Part shown: positions 26,801 to 40,242 of the stretch, one piece after another
How the letters are laid out: each line of letters begins with the position of its first letter
How positions within the stretch are numbered: position 1 is the stretch's first letter
NCBI GenBank assembly: GCA_903813345.2
Contig: CAIIXF020000005.1
Coordinates: 4,925,375-4,989,374 of the forward strand
Direction: 5' to 3'
Length of the DNA stretch: 64,000 nucleotides
Origin: Owenia fusiformis
Lineage: Eukaryota; Annelida; Polychaeta; Sabellida; Oweniidae
The notes under the pieces: generated by a model
Told to the model about the DNA's origin: nothing
The model's input: the letters and a program-made list of their open reading frames with translations, nothing else
Databases searched by the model: none
Position numbers and translations under genes: made by a program

Positions 26801-29099
26801 AAGAATAGAGTTGTTGCGATGAATACATCGCAAAAAAGTGATTCTGTCGATGCATTGATGTCTTAACAAAACATCAATGTTTTTCAAAAAATTGAATCTG
26901 CTAAAAGTCACCTTTTCCAAATTTTTACATTTATTTTCACATACCATTACAGGAAGTAGTAACCCATTCGCAGATGAACTTTTTCTCGAGACTTTTTCTC
27001 ATTGCGATGTGCATCAATGTTTACTCCTAAAAATTGCCAATGCATCAAAATAAGATAATGGCACATCACGACAACACTAGTAAAGAATGACATACTTCAT
27101 TTTCATCATCTTGTCTTGAGGAAATTCTTGCAATAATCTAAATGAATGCTTCAGTTTTTCAACTAGTAATTGTTCAACTGTTACCTATCAAAAAGTATGC
27201 AATCTTCATACAGTAAATAATTGTTCTAAGGTTTACTGTTATTCTAGTTTTAAACAATACATAATATAATGAAATATATATGAGTTAATTATCAGAGTAC
27301 ATCTCAGCACAATTTAAGGTTATTGTTCGCAAAATGACCTTATATCTAGGGCTCCATCCGAAATGTCTAATACAATTACACAGATTCCGAAGTCTTCGAA
27401 AACAACTTTATTAAGAGTCATGCAACCCATTGTGGGATCCACAGCCTTTACTATCCTTTTGGAATAGTTCAGACTGTGGGTTACTGACTGTAATAAATGT
27501 TTCCTTTAACCCTAAAATGTACGGACCAATCAAATTATTTACAGAGTTCTATTGACCATGAGTATCATGGGAAGGCATTACCTGCAGTTGCATTATTACA
27601 TAAGCAGCCGAAGCCTAATGAGTGTGACCAAACACAATGCCCTCCCAAATAATCTAAGTGTCGACATTTGTATGATAATTATTGTTTAAAATCCTAAATT
27701 GGAAAACAATAAGAAAAAAGAAGTATGTCAACATTATCATAGTTATTCATTTTCAATATAAAAACAAGAACCATCAAGATAAATAAAAGTTTTCCACATA
27801 ATGAATTAATTGAATTAAAGTTTACAAAGGGGAAAACAGGACAGTGCATTCTTAGGTACTAATTTATTCCTCCATATACACTGATTTACTTGGAGAATGC
27901 ACTGGCTAGGAACATGTTCTGCCTCATGATATATCAGAGTCTCTCAAAAGCATTAGGTAAAGAGGGACTCTGATAAATCAGAATGCATGCAACCTAATTC
28001 AAAGGCCATTCATCCTTCATGAAAACTTATCACATTGTTGCTTTATAAGGTGAATAATGTATTATGCCTGTTCCTTTTTGTGATCAGGGTAAGACATAAT
28101 TGCAGGGCCTGCAATGAGGGAAGATGGTCGGGGTCTATCAAAATAAGGTACATGTATGAGGCCAAGCTAAATACTTTTGCAAGGTATAAGCATTTATAAA
28201 CTCAGGCCCTTCAGTGTGGAATAAGAGTGTTAGGAGGTCTACACATCTGAAATGGGAGTACAGTAGTGTTAAAAATAACATTTGTTTTATACCATGGCCT
28301 TTTTGGGCATAACCGGGCCTTTTTGGGCCTAATTTTTAATTTATGGTCAAATTCTCAAAAATGGGTCTTAAATTTTCAAAATTTGGATCCACTATTTAGT
28401 TGCACAAATATTTTTTAGCGCATGCATGGAAAGATTTTTTCAGATTGAAATTTGCCCCCGTTATATATAGAAAATTCCAAACCCAGTAATGCCCTTGCAT
28501 TTTTGTTCCCTACTGAAGGCCATGTGTTTAGAACTTCTCCATGTAATTGGAAGTTTATTGGGAGAGAGTAATGGCCCCAAAGACCCAAGATACCCTCCCC
28601 CATCTCCCTCTATCATAGGACAGTAAAGGAGTTGGGGGAGTTCACAGCGCTTACCTATTCCAGCCCCAACAACAATTCTCCCCGTCAATAACAAGTACTT
28701 GTCAGTCGCAGCAGCCATGATAACAGACCCCAATATAAACATAACACTCGAGATTAATATGATTGGTTTACGTCCAAGTGAACTGTTCAGGTACCCTCCT
28801 AATACGGCAAAGACCGCTGCCGATCCGATTGTTACACTGACCACAAGTTCCTGCCATACAGACGTAAGTAAGAACTCCTCGCGAAGGAGTAATATAGCGC
28901 CCGAAATGATCCCAGTGTCATAACCAAATAAGAATCCGCCTAATGCACTGAAAAATGTTAGTAAATATACAAAGTTTGGTGTTTTTACTTTTGAGCCAAT
29001 TTGATCAATTTTCATTTGAGAATTGATACTCAATTGTTCGTCGTCAGAATCTTCCTGTGAGTTTACCGATTTGCTCCTCTGTATCTTTGGCCTTTCCAT
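2737..29099 (-). CDS. SLC2A13: SLC2A13/HMIT-like transporter copy A, partial (two coding exons seen)
   Basis: Two minus-strand exons that match the first two coding exons of the neighbouring H+/myo-inositol cotransporter genes: exon 1 complement(28655..29099) and exon 2 complement(2737..2896). The join is in phase 1 (G|GT gives Gly) and exon 2 ends in phase 2 (AG before GTAAAG), as in copies B and C. Later exons (PESPRW, Cys-rich loop, PETKGK) are not in the window and would lie left of base 1. The intervening intron would be 25,758 bp, against about 290 bp for the same intron in B and C. All paralogues share these phases, so phase agreement does not prove that the two exons belong to one transcript; they could be pieces of two copies. 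The family role (proton-coupled inositol import, 12 membrane helices) is certain from sequence; whether this copy is functional is not. Confidence 0.7.
2995..3460. repeat. 31-bp minisatellite
   Basis: About 14 units of TAACAATGCATCATGGGAAT plus ATCATATACTG, becoming degenerate to the right. It starts about 100 bp upstream (minus strand) of exon 2 of copy A. Confidence 0.93.
3830..4110. repeat. G-rich degenerate repeat
   Basis: GGGGAGAAGCCAGGAATTGTC, AAAAAGAGGGGGCG and a small hairpin GTGGGGG-ACCCCCAC (about 4023..4042). Similar G-rich scraps occur at 640..850 and 39070..39260 (GGTGGGTGCAA). Probably remnants of dispersed repeats; no gene seen. Confidence 0.4.
4716..4913. mobile_element. Long palindromic (foldback) element
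   Basis: The arms GATTGAATATGGGTTTTATT and AATAAAACCCATATTCAATT pair over about 50 bp from AGGTTATTTACTG to CCAGAAATAACCT. The core has alternating ATATGATATTGACCGAGGG and CAATATAATATTGCCC words around a GAGGGAGCGCAGCAACCGAG loop. A detached third arm with the same words lies at about 4990..5055. Noncoding. Confidence 0.8.
5100..5235. repeat. Short tandem repeat of CAATACGATTTTTTC units
   Basis: About two and a half units of CCAATACGACTTTTTCCTGG followed by GGACAATACGATTTTTT. Confidence 0.8.
5985..6975. repeat. 36-bp minisatellite
   Basis: About 20 units of GATTGAGGCAAGAACATAGA + TAGAGGAAATTATATT (5985..6735), grading into shorter GGCAAGGGCATTAA units to 6975. Because 36 is a multiple of 3 and the unit lacks stops, a 362-codon minus frame results, with a 12-residue repeat ([12 protein letters not shown]). 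I do not regard it as a gene. Confidence 0.95.
7470..8146. mobile_element. Composite repeat: ~130-bp core units, GACT microsatellite, conserved end
   Basis: Two to three units around GGCCATTTTGAATTTT and ATTTGAGTATAATA (7470..7800), a related GGCGGCCATCTTG block at 7950, then (GACT)n with GACGGACAGACGGACGG (8048..8098), ending CAGAACTTCGTTCGTTGGGA. The closing motif recurs after the array at 22776. Looks like a non-autonomous element with a microsatellite core. Confidence 0.55.
8884..9004. mobile_element. Short MITE with TGTCACCACC ends, copy 1
   Basis: TGTCACCACCTGCAATTTG opens a 120-bp unit containing CAGATGCCGAACATC and ends GTTGGTGACA. Related units occur at 35853, 37243, 39969 and 61175. 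The end word differs by one base from the ATGTCCCCACC end of the 10171..11662 element. Confidence 0.7.
9005..10170. other. No gene seen
   Basis: AT-rich intronic/intergenic sequence without recognisable repeats or exons; short open frames have no protein-like features. Confidence 0.6.
10171..11662. mobile_element. 1.5-kb element with ATGTCCCCACC inverted ends and 162-bp core repeats
   Basis: ATGTCCCCACCTATGGGTGA at the left and GGTGGGGACAT at the right form inverted ends. Inside are about four tandem copies of a 162-bp unit (10235..10930) built around CAAAATGGCTGCCTTGACAT and TTTACCCAGAATGCC, then two stretches of GGACAGACAGACGGAC-type tetranucleotides (11395..11415 and 11600..11632). The core-repeat plus ACGG/ACAG layout resembles the pearl/CvA elements with microsatellite cores described from bivalves, although inverted ends are not typical of them. 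Noncoding. Confidence 0.6.
11663..12720. other. No gene seen
   Basis: A local inverted pair (TTGGACTGTTGTCTTTTTTACC near 12066 and GGTAAAAAAAGTCCAAATAA near 12152) forms a hairpin of about 100 bp, probably a tiny MITE. Nothing else is recognised. Confidence 0.5.
12721..12885. repeat. GGTT-rich simple repeat
   Basis: Repeated TTGGTTGGTTGG with G-tracts (GGGGGGTTAAGGGTTAAGGG), two imperfect larger units. Confidence 0.9.
13245..13319 (+). CDS. Short ORF in a promoter-like setting (24 aa)
   Basis: AAATATGGCGGCC gives ATG-GCG-GCC in good start context and encodes 24 residues beginning [17 protein letters not shown] before TAA. Composition is protein-like. It could be a first coding exon (a weak GTGAAA donor lies near the end), a small ORF, or chance around a YY1-like motif. 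No downstream exon is identified. Confidence 0.2.
   Translation: MAANPMSDDPYKESRQFAFLPPVK
13690..13760. promoter_or_regulatory. NRF1-like palindromes flanking a CCAAT motif
   Basis: GCATGCGCA (13697..13705) and TGCGCATGCGCC (13746..13757) flank ACCAATAAG. Additional CATGCGCA words occur near 13205 and 14013. This layout is typical of CpG-type animal promoters. No convincing gene starts next to it other than the small ORF at 13245. Confidence 0.25.
13760..15809. other. No gene seen
   Basis: Unique-looking AT-rich DNA. Open frames here are short and not protein-like. Confidence 0.55.
15810..15898. mobile_element. Fragment of the CAGGCCCGTAGCC MITE family
   Basis: Only the right half is present: TTAGGCCAAAGTTGTCAAAT, then C-rich tracts and CCTGGCTACAGGCC. 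It stops where the Harbinger-like element begins, which suggests the larger element inserted at or next to it. Confidence 0.7.
16270..17470. repeat. Direct-repeat pair (16270..16640 and 17098..17470) with nested palindromes
   Basis: The two blocks share, in order, TCAGCGG(G/T)CAGATATAGC, CGTCATAATCGC, ATTGGTT/AGTGGTC-TTTTTTGTAAC, AATGGAGAAAA, CAGACAATCGCGATCTGTT, GGCCAATTGAAC and ATATGGGATAAACAGATCAT. Copy 1 opens a short frame ([16 protein letters not shown]); copy 2 is frameshifted at the same place, so this may be a decayed coding 5' end. Between and within them are hairpins: 16311..16339 (14-bp perfect arms), 16605..16790 (AATATAATATATC arms), 16820..16847 (perfect 28-bp palindrome) and 16965..17070. 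The block at 17398..17470 is an internally deleted palindrome. Confidence 0.75.
17815..17985. mobile_element. Palindromic element of the 4716 type
   Basis: GATTAAATATGGGTTTATT and AATAAAACCCATATTAAATC form the arms. The core carries ATTTAGTATTTCCCTCTGAC and CTCTCGGTAAATATCATATT. Same arm words as 4716..4913, so one family. Confidence 0.75.
18217..18474 (-). pseudogene. HARBI1-like transposase, N-terminal fragment
   Basis: An 85-codon minus-strand reading frame contains [18 protein letters not shown] followed by [19 protein letters not shown]. The pattern RxFRDRxxPL-D-DxE-xxRYR-P-x-I-x-x-L is typical of the N-terminal part of PIF/Harbinger nucleases (HARBI1). The next expected segment (the TxRxxALS-type stretch before the DDE domain) is absent and the frame stops, so this is a truncated relic within the element at 15899..18984. 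Confidence 0.6.
19540..19990. mobile_element. Composite repeat with ~145-bp units and a GCCC-rich tail
   Basis: Two tandem units (about 19610 and 19754) share AAATTCAAAATGGCCA, CCTAATCAGATCTTGG and AATTTCAAGTTGAAC. They are followed by CCCACCCACCCGCCCGCCCG and a tail with a short hairpin, GCACTTTGAAAAAAGTGC. Words ACCTAATCAGATCT and AAAATGGC are shared with 10171..11662. Confidence 0.6.
19991..22775. other. No gene seen apart from a MITE scrap
   Basis: AT-rich DNA with the MITE remnant at 21799..21945. The 66-codon frame at 21921 lies partly in that remnant. Confidence 0.55.
21799..21945. mobile_element. Diverged right half of the same MITE family
   Basis: Shares GCACTTTTCAAGTGATTTTA and GTCAAATTTGGACCCCCTG with the family and ends CTGACTATGGCCAGG. 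No left terminal repeat remains. A further scrap (GGCCCATCTGAAGGATTTCC) is at about 29513..29560. Confidence 0.65.
22776..24265. repeat. Minisatellite of GATG/GGTG words, 1.45 kb
   Basis: Units of about 32-44 bp (steps of 4) made of GTGGATGGATGGATGG followed by GTGAGTGGGTTGGTGT, more than 35 times. The right edge (24215..24265) reads into CCTGAACTTCATTCATCGGG, matching the closing motif at 8115..8145. Open frames of up to 499 codons on either strand here are by-products of a stop-free repeat. Confidence 0.95.
24266..25124. other. Mostly noncoding, holds the candidate exon
   Basis: Contains a duplicated GATAAAACCTGCTATTTTAT word (24482..24530) immediately downstream of the candidate minus-strand exon 24542..24678. 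Otherwise nothing is recognised. Confidence 0.5.
24542..24678 (-). CDS. Candidate orphan coding exon of an unknown gene
   Basis: On the minus strand a good acceptor (TTGTCTTTCAG) is followed by 137 bp open in one frame only. It encodes a protein-like segment containing [19 protein letters not shown] and [19 protein letters not shown], with balanced charged and hydrophobic residues unlike the AT-rich surroundings. A possible donor (GTAATT) follows at 24541. The other two frames stop within 15 codons. There is no ATG. I do not recognise the family. It lies inside the long copy A interval on the same strand, so it could be an exon of another gene, an alternative exon or a captured relic. Confidence 0.35.
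25125..26110. repeat. 32-bp minisatellite containing splice-acceptor-like units
   Basis: About 30 units of ATTATTACTTCATTCTCTTT + CAGAAGACAAAG. Each has a pyrimidine-rich tract ending in CAG, like a 3' splice site on the plus strand. Some units replace TTTCAGAAGAC with TTCATAGAATAC. The host gene is on the other strand. Confidence 0.95.
26165..26535. mobile_element. TTAA-flanked MITE, copy 1
   Basis: TTAA at 26161 and 26536 bracket an element whose ends (AGTTGCAACAA, TTGTTGCCCCT) are inverted repeats. It shares most of its length with 51745..52098. A TTAA duplication is typical of piggyBac or Kolobok relatives. Noncoding. Confidence 0.85.
26540..28654. other. Presumed intron 1 of copy A, proximal part
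   Basis: AT-rich, no exon recognised. It contains a GGCC-rich repeat scrap at 28290..28395. An imperfect inverted pair CCCATTGTGGGATCCACAG / GACTGTGGGTTACTG lies at 27427..27490. Confidence 0.5.
28655..29099 (-). CDS. SLC2A13: Copy A exon 1: N-terminus and first membrane helices
   Basis: 148 codons plus one base, starting at the ATG at 29099. The apparent upstream extension begins at TTG, so I chose the first ATG. A hydrophilic, acidic/Ser-rich tail (residues 1-40) is followed by TM1 with [12 protein letters not shown]2 (SVTIGSA), the loop NSSLGRKP and TM3-TM4, ending at VGAGIG before a GTAAGC donor. The loop differs from NDR(F/L)GRK in copies B and C by lacking the Asp-Arg pair. The tail also lacks the acidic-xxx-Leu-Leu motif seen in B and C. 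This is the 5' end of a sugar/inositol transporter; the part of the reading frame running past the donor to 28461 is intronic. Confidence 0.88.
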
Positions 29100-30485
29100 T
29101 ATTGCAATGTACAACTTGACACTCTTTGGAGTGACCTAATATCGCTTAATGTCGTGTAATTAGCTAATCTTTGAGATGTGTTTATTTTTCTGCTTCTGCA
29201 GTTTCTCCCGCCGGTAATATCTAAATGGCAAATTCTGCTTGCCTGTTGAAATGAAATTGTACCCTCAAATATAAGTTGAAGGAGACTTGACTAGAGACAT
29301 CTTTCTGTTAATGATAAAATAAATATTACATAACCTCACAATAAAGATTAACATGATTCAACATGAATATGATTTACTTAGTTGGCACAAAGCTATCTCT
29401 TGCCAAGATTATAACCATTGAGGTTTTCCAGATGCAGGACTTAAAATGTAAATACCGTGTCCTCTCTAAGGAGCATGCAACTCGCATTGAGACAAATATC
29501 TACAGTACACGCAGGCCCATCTGAAGGATTTCCCAAGGGGGCGACTTTCGCGGATGGATGGATTGTGCCACTGAAACATCCACGTAAATCGTATTCAGGG
29601 CATAGCGCCTACTGATTTTCAAGTAGTCATTATTGGCAAAAGTTTCACTAAATTTTTGTAAGTTCAGTCGGCAGGGTTCCTGTGGTGCAGTCTACAATTT
29701 TTCATTATTTCACTATTTTCCATGTTTTGTAGAGAGAACACAGAACTTTGAATATGGTACAAAGCACAAACTGAAAGTGCATTTGTACTGACATTCTGTC
29801 CAACAAGTGTAGAATTTCACCACATTGAATGGCCTGTCATTATTTATTCCGATTCAAACATAAAATATGAAGACATTGTTCAGAGAATTGGGGATCGATT
29901 GGTGTTATTTTCACCATTCTCAGGTCTGACATCACAGTACAACACAATAGATTCCCGGATGATTGAATAGAATTAGAGAGAATTAGAGCGTGGCTACATG
30001 TATGTTGCATTCTGACTGGTTGAGAAACTCAATTAGAGAACGGTCATGTTTGAATAGTTTATAATGAACATTTGTTCATCTATTGAGAATTTGAGAAAAA
30101 TGACACAAAATTAGGCTCCAATAAGGCTATGAAGCCATTAAAATTTCTGAACATACAGAACTACCTTAAGGATGGAATACCTCTATTTTTCATTTATTTT
30201 GTCACATTGTGTGATTGAAAAATGTGATGCACCGTCACAGCATGGAAATAATAAAATTTATTATTTAATGTGCACACATATGATTATATAAATCAAATCG
30301 AATCGAATCAAATCGAATCAAATCAGAACACTTTTATTAAATATTCTAGTTTTATTTCACACTATTAATAAAAATATATTTTTTGTAATTTTACAAAATA
30401 ACAATCAAAATATATGCTTCATTATTCTGAAGCTATCACTGTCCATGACATACAGTGTACAGTATATTGGGTTCTGCTATATACA
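29100..30485. other. 5' flank of copy A, no gene seen
   Basis: Presumed promoter and 5' UTR side of copy A (minus strand). It includes a MITE scrap near 29513 and a small AATCG/AATCA repeat at 30292..30325. No clear core promoter motif. Confidence 0.5.
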
Positions 30486-30664
30486 CAGGCCCATAGCCAG
30501 CTCTTGCCGAGGGGGCACTTTTCAAAATATTCCAGGAGGGTCATGTTTGACAATTTTGGCCCAAAATCACTTGAAAAGTGCTTGGAATGGTGAAAAAGTG
30601 CATGATTTCGAAAGAAGTTTTGGCTTGATGAGTTCACTTGAACCCCCCTGGCTACACAGACCTG
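30486..30664. mobile_element. MITE of the CAGGCCCGTAGCC family, copy 2
   Basis: Degenerate ends CAGGCCCATAGCCAG and CTGGCTACACAGACCTG, same interior words (TTTGACAATTTTGGCCCAAA, CACTTGAAAAGTGCT). It is flanked by a 5-bp duplication ATACA (30481..30485, 30665..30669). It lies between copies A and B. Confidence 0.85.
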
Positions 30665-31228
30665 ATACAGAACAATAACAATGTGCTATACTTTGTAGAT
30701 TGCAGGCTAAAATATATGATCTTGTAAACTATAATTTACACATCATCTTAATATCAACAATTGCAAACACCCCATCTTTTAAAGCAAGTTATCAGGTACC
30801 ACACAGCCAAAGCCAACTTTTTAAACAACAGGAAAATTCCTTGATTTTGCGCAAATCTCTTAAATATAGTTTAAGAAAAATACAATTTCTTTGAATGTAT
30901 ACATATTTCCTCCTCTAAAAATTGTTGGAAAGAGGAAACTTTGAACTGGCCCAAATTTTTTATGTTAGACATGTTTTACTGTTTTAAAAAATGTTCTTTA
31001 GTAATATATGTATGATGCTAATTTGTGAAACATATTTTGAAAAACTGTCTGCTGACAAAAAGCAAACTGACACCAAAAATTGCACCTGATTAACTTATGA
31101 AATATGTACAGATATGCAAAAAGCACACTGTCATTTTCCAAAGTATTGCATCTAATTATCTCACTGTCATGCTTCTCGTTCTGTGATTGGCTGGACATGC
31201 ACCACATGACATTAAGTATCCGGAGATA

Positions 31229-32051
31229 CAGGGTGACAAAAAAAAACTGGAACCCATAAATCATCAAATTTCTCGGAAAGTATTATACCTACATTCTTCA
31301 TTTCTTCAGGGTAGAAACTAGACTGAATGCATGACAAAATGACACAATAATGAGTACTGTAGCTTAGATATTAATCATGCCATGGACGACAGAAGAAAAG
31401 ACTTATATTGTAAGAAAGTATATCGAGACGAAATCCTATAAAGAGACAAAGAGACACAAACTGCCTATATGAGAGATCACAGGGCAAGAAGAGCCCCTTG
31501 CAAGTCACAGATCTTAAGGCTTGTACAGAAGTTTGATTCAGAAGGAACTGTAAAACCAACAAAGAAGAAAAGTGGTGGAAAACCAACCTATTTGGGGAGA
31601 GAGAGGTCTGTCAGAACTCAAGACAACTCAACAGTCAACTCAGAACGTAACATCCCTAACGCTCAAAAGTTTTGGAGAGTGCTGGGTAGACGACGTGACT
31701 TGAGAAGGGACCAGCAATGGTTCCAACAAGATGGTGCCACACCCCACACCGCAAATGAGTCCATTCAATGGCTTCAGGCTCACTTTATTGATCAATTAAT
31801 CAGTCACCATACCCGCCACATCTGCCCCCCACTCCCCTGATTTGAACCCCTCAGATTTTTATCTGTGGAGGTATCTCAAGGATAATGTGTATACAGATAG
31901 TCCACTGACCATTGATGACCTAAAACTCAACATTGGAAGACTAATTAAGGAGATAGACAGAGATGAATGAATAATGAATAACTAACCTCAATATGCATTA
32001 TTGACGAAGTTATTAAGACTTAAGTGGGTTCCAGTTTTTTTTGTTACCCTG
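31229..32051 (+). mobile_element. Decayed mariner/Tc1-superfamily transposon
   Basis: Terminal inverted repeats CAGGGTGACAAAAAAAA and TTTTTTGTTACCCTG, each followed by GGAACCCA or its complement, are flanked by TA on both sides (31227-31228, 32052-32053). The interior (31380..31970) codes for transposase pieces: an N-terminal helix-turn-helix region (TTEEK, KSQILRLVQKFDSEGTVKP), then WFQQDGATPHTA and SPDLNPSDFYLW, which carry the second and third catalytic Asp of the DDE/D fold about 36 codons apart. The first catalytic Asp region is deleted, and there are stops and at least one frameshift, for example between GATPHT and SPDL. It cannot encode a working enzyme. It lies between copies A and B. 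Confidence 0.9.
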
Positions 32052-32798
32052 TATTTCCCTGTTACTCTTACTCTTTATTGGTAGATAAATAAGCTTCGGT
32101 TAGACGAGCATATATTTCCTGCATTTAATTTTTTTAATATTCCTTCTCCCCATCACAAAATGAGAAACATAACAATGAGGGGAATATCTTCTGGTTTAAA
32201 AGCTATAATTGATTTAGTGAAAATCTTCCAAAATTCTTTTTTCAACTGGTTACAAAAATACCATTTCTATTTTGACATGATATCCTATAAATATCACAGT
32301 AACTTTGGAATAATTGCATAATATTACATGTACTTTTGTTGTACAAACATAATATAAGTTGTCCCAATACCTTTCCTACAATATTGATTTGTAATATAAT
32401 CTTTAGCATGAGAGGAATAAATAATACAGTAGGTGGTGAGAACGATTCCCTTCAATCATGGAGATTGAACCGTAGGAATTAAACCAGCAACCCTGTTTTT
32501 ATTCAGTTATCGGCCCAGGGGGTATCAGTCTCTCATTTGTTTTGTACATGGGACAATCAATAAGTTTTGCAAGCGACCCTTTATCTTAGACAATATTCTG
32601 AATCATGTCATGAGACTTGGTAGAAATATAGAACATGAATTACCAATGAACATTTGAGAGTCAATAGTTTATGAACAACTTTTGCAGAGATAGAGAATCA
32701 CTTGCAAAACTTATTGAACGCCCCTTGTATCATTTGAATAACTATACACTCTCTGTATGTCACTATTGAAATGACAGCAACAAAAGTAGTGATGTGAC
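32052..32798. other. 3' flank of copy B
   Basis: Presumed 3' UTR of copy B on the minus strand; TTTATT at about 32497 (AATAAA on the sense strand) is a possible poly(A) signal about 300 bp after the stop. Confidence 0.4.
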
Positions 32799-38496
<5,698 letters not shown>

Positions 38497-39369
38497 AGTT
38501 TACGCTAAACTTCTCCTTGGTTTGCTTAGTTGAATTTAATCTATGTCCTTCCTTGTAACCAGATAATGGCAAGATGTTATAAGTGAGTCAGCTCATAAAA
38601 AGGTACTTGAAAGGTATTTGAAGATTAGCTCAATGTTCATTTTGTATTTTCCTTAAAAGTACATCACTTGTATGTGCTGTGATCTCATTTGGCAGATCAG
38701 CCCACATGTTTTGTCTCCTTCATAACCCTGAAATACAAAATAGGTTGAATTATAAAAAATTACAAACATATGAGATGTTGTGTTAATATTCGTGTCTTGT
38801 GTGTAATCACATGATGTAGATTGTCCTAATAACCCAGGTCACTTAGTCATTGATAAGTACTTTGACCCCAGGATAACAATATTGACATAAAACATTTTAA
38901 CAACAACAGTATATTTGTTTGTTGAAATTCTTTCTTAAGATACTTTTAATCTACCAGTTTATAACTATTATGGTGTTTCAGTTTCACTGGTGTTTGTTTA
39001 CACTTTTGTTTTGTTATTAATTATCTATCTAAGGAAATTCAAAAGGGTACTGCATGGTATTAATGCAGTTATCTCCCCAGAATTTGTTCTCAGGTGGGTG
39101 CAAAGTTCTCATTTTCACAATTCAGACCAAAATTGGTCAAAATATGCCAATTTTTCATGATTTTTCTCATTTCAAGTGTGTGCAACTGGATTTTCAAATG
39201 GGTGCAAGCCTATTTTCAAAATCTCAGGTGGGGGCTGCGCCCACTTGCTTTAATGTTGGGGAGATCACTGTAATGTGAGATTTACATGTACTAAGAGTAA
39301 GAGTTTTAGTGTCAGAGTATACATACACAAACTATAAGACAAAATTGGTAATTTTTTATTTGTTCAGAA
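38497..39369. other. Immediate 5' side of copy B
   Basis: No coding exon. On the minus strand, TTGTATTTCAG near 38732 could be a 5' UTR acceptor. A G-rich GGTGGGTGCAA repeat occupies about 39070..39260. Confidence 0.35.
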
Positions 39370-39810
39370 AGCCATGGAGTCATGTTATTGAAGCAAGGTC
39401 AGTCATGTTATTGAAGCAAGGTTAGTCATGTAATTGAAGCAAGGTCAGTCATGTTATTGAAGCAAGGTCAGTCATGTTATTGAAGCAAGGTCAGTCACGT
39501 TAATGAAACAAGGTCAGTCACGTTAATGAAGCAAGGTCAGTCACCTTATTGAAGCAAGGTCAGTCATGTTATTGAAGCAAGGTCAGTCATGTTATTGAAG
39601 CAAGGTCAGTCATGTTATTGAAGCAAGGTCAGTCAAGTTAATTAAGCAAGGTCAGTCATGTAATGAAGCAAGGTCAGTCACATTATTGAAGCAAGGTCAG
39701 TCATGTTATTGATGCAAGGTCAGTCATGTTATTGAAGCAAGGTCAGTCATGTTATTGAAGCAAGGTCAGTCATGTTATTGAAGCAAGGTCAGTCATGTTA
39801 TTGAAGCAAT
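39370..39810. repeat. 23-bp minisatellite with AGGTCA units upstream of copy B
   Basis: About 19 units of GAAGCAAGGTCAGTCATGTT + ATT. Most units keep AAGGTCA, the nuclear-receptor half-site word. It lies 0.9-1.3 kb upstream of the ATG of copy B in the divergent interval. Confidence 0.94.
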
Positions 39811-39968
39811 GAGGGCCTTGAATGGTGGTGTTCACATACAATATTATTTTATACAGTATCCTGAATTATGTTCAACTGCTTCTTTGATAAGTCTAGATTA
39901 TTTTGATCTCTCTAAAGGACAGAGGCATTATCCCAATTGATGTCCACAATTGACATTGCTTAATGCAA

Positions 39969-40080
39969 AATGTCACCACCTCAGTCCTGCCATTTGTTTA
40001 AGATGCTGACTGCCAAATGCTAAATGCCAAACACCGAACACCGTAAACAAAATAGTTGGAAATAACAAAATGTCACCACT
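39969..40080. mobile_element. TGTCACCACC-type MITE, copy upstream of copy B
   Basis: AATGTCACCACCTCAGTCC, then GCCAAACACCGAACACC and a second TGTCACCAC at the right side. The internal order matches 8884..9004. Confidence 0.65.
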
Positions 40081-40242
40081 TATGAATCAAGAAAATGTCT
40101 GCTGTGGAGATATATGTCATACATGGTACTCATGCACAAAATAAAAACCCAAAAATCGCTACCCTATATTGTGACACTGATGGCTGTGGACATTATTATT
40201 TCATTTGTGAAACTTTAAGAAGCCTTTAACATTACACATGTA

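Noticed and set aside
28461-28654. C-terminal extension of the copy A exon 1 frame
   Set aside because: Lies beyond a good GTAAGC donor at the conserved phase-1 position; the sequence after it has no relation to exon 2 of the family.
31371-31840. Functional transposase gene
   Set aside because: The frame lacks the first catalytic region and is frameshifted before SPDLNP; the element is a deletion derivative.
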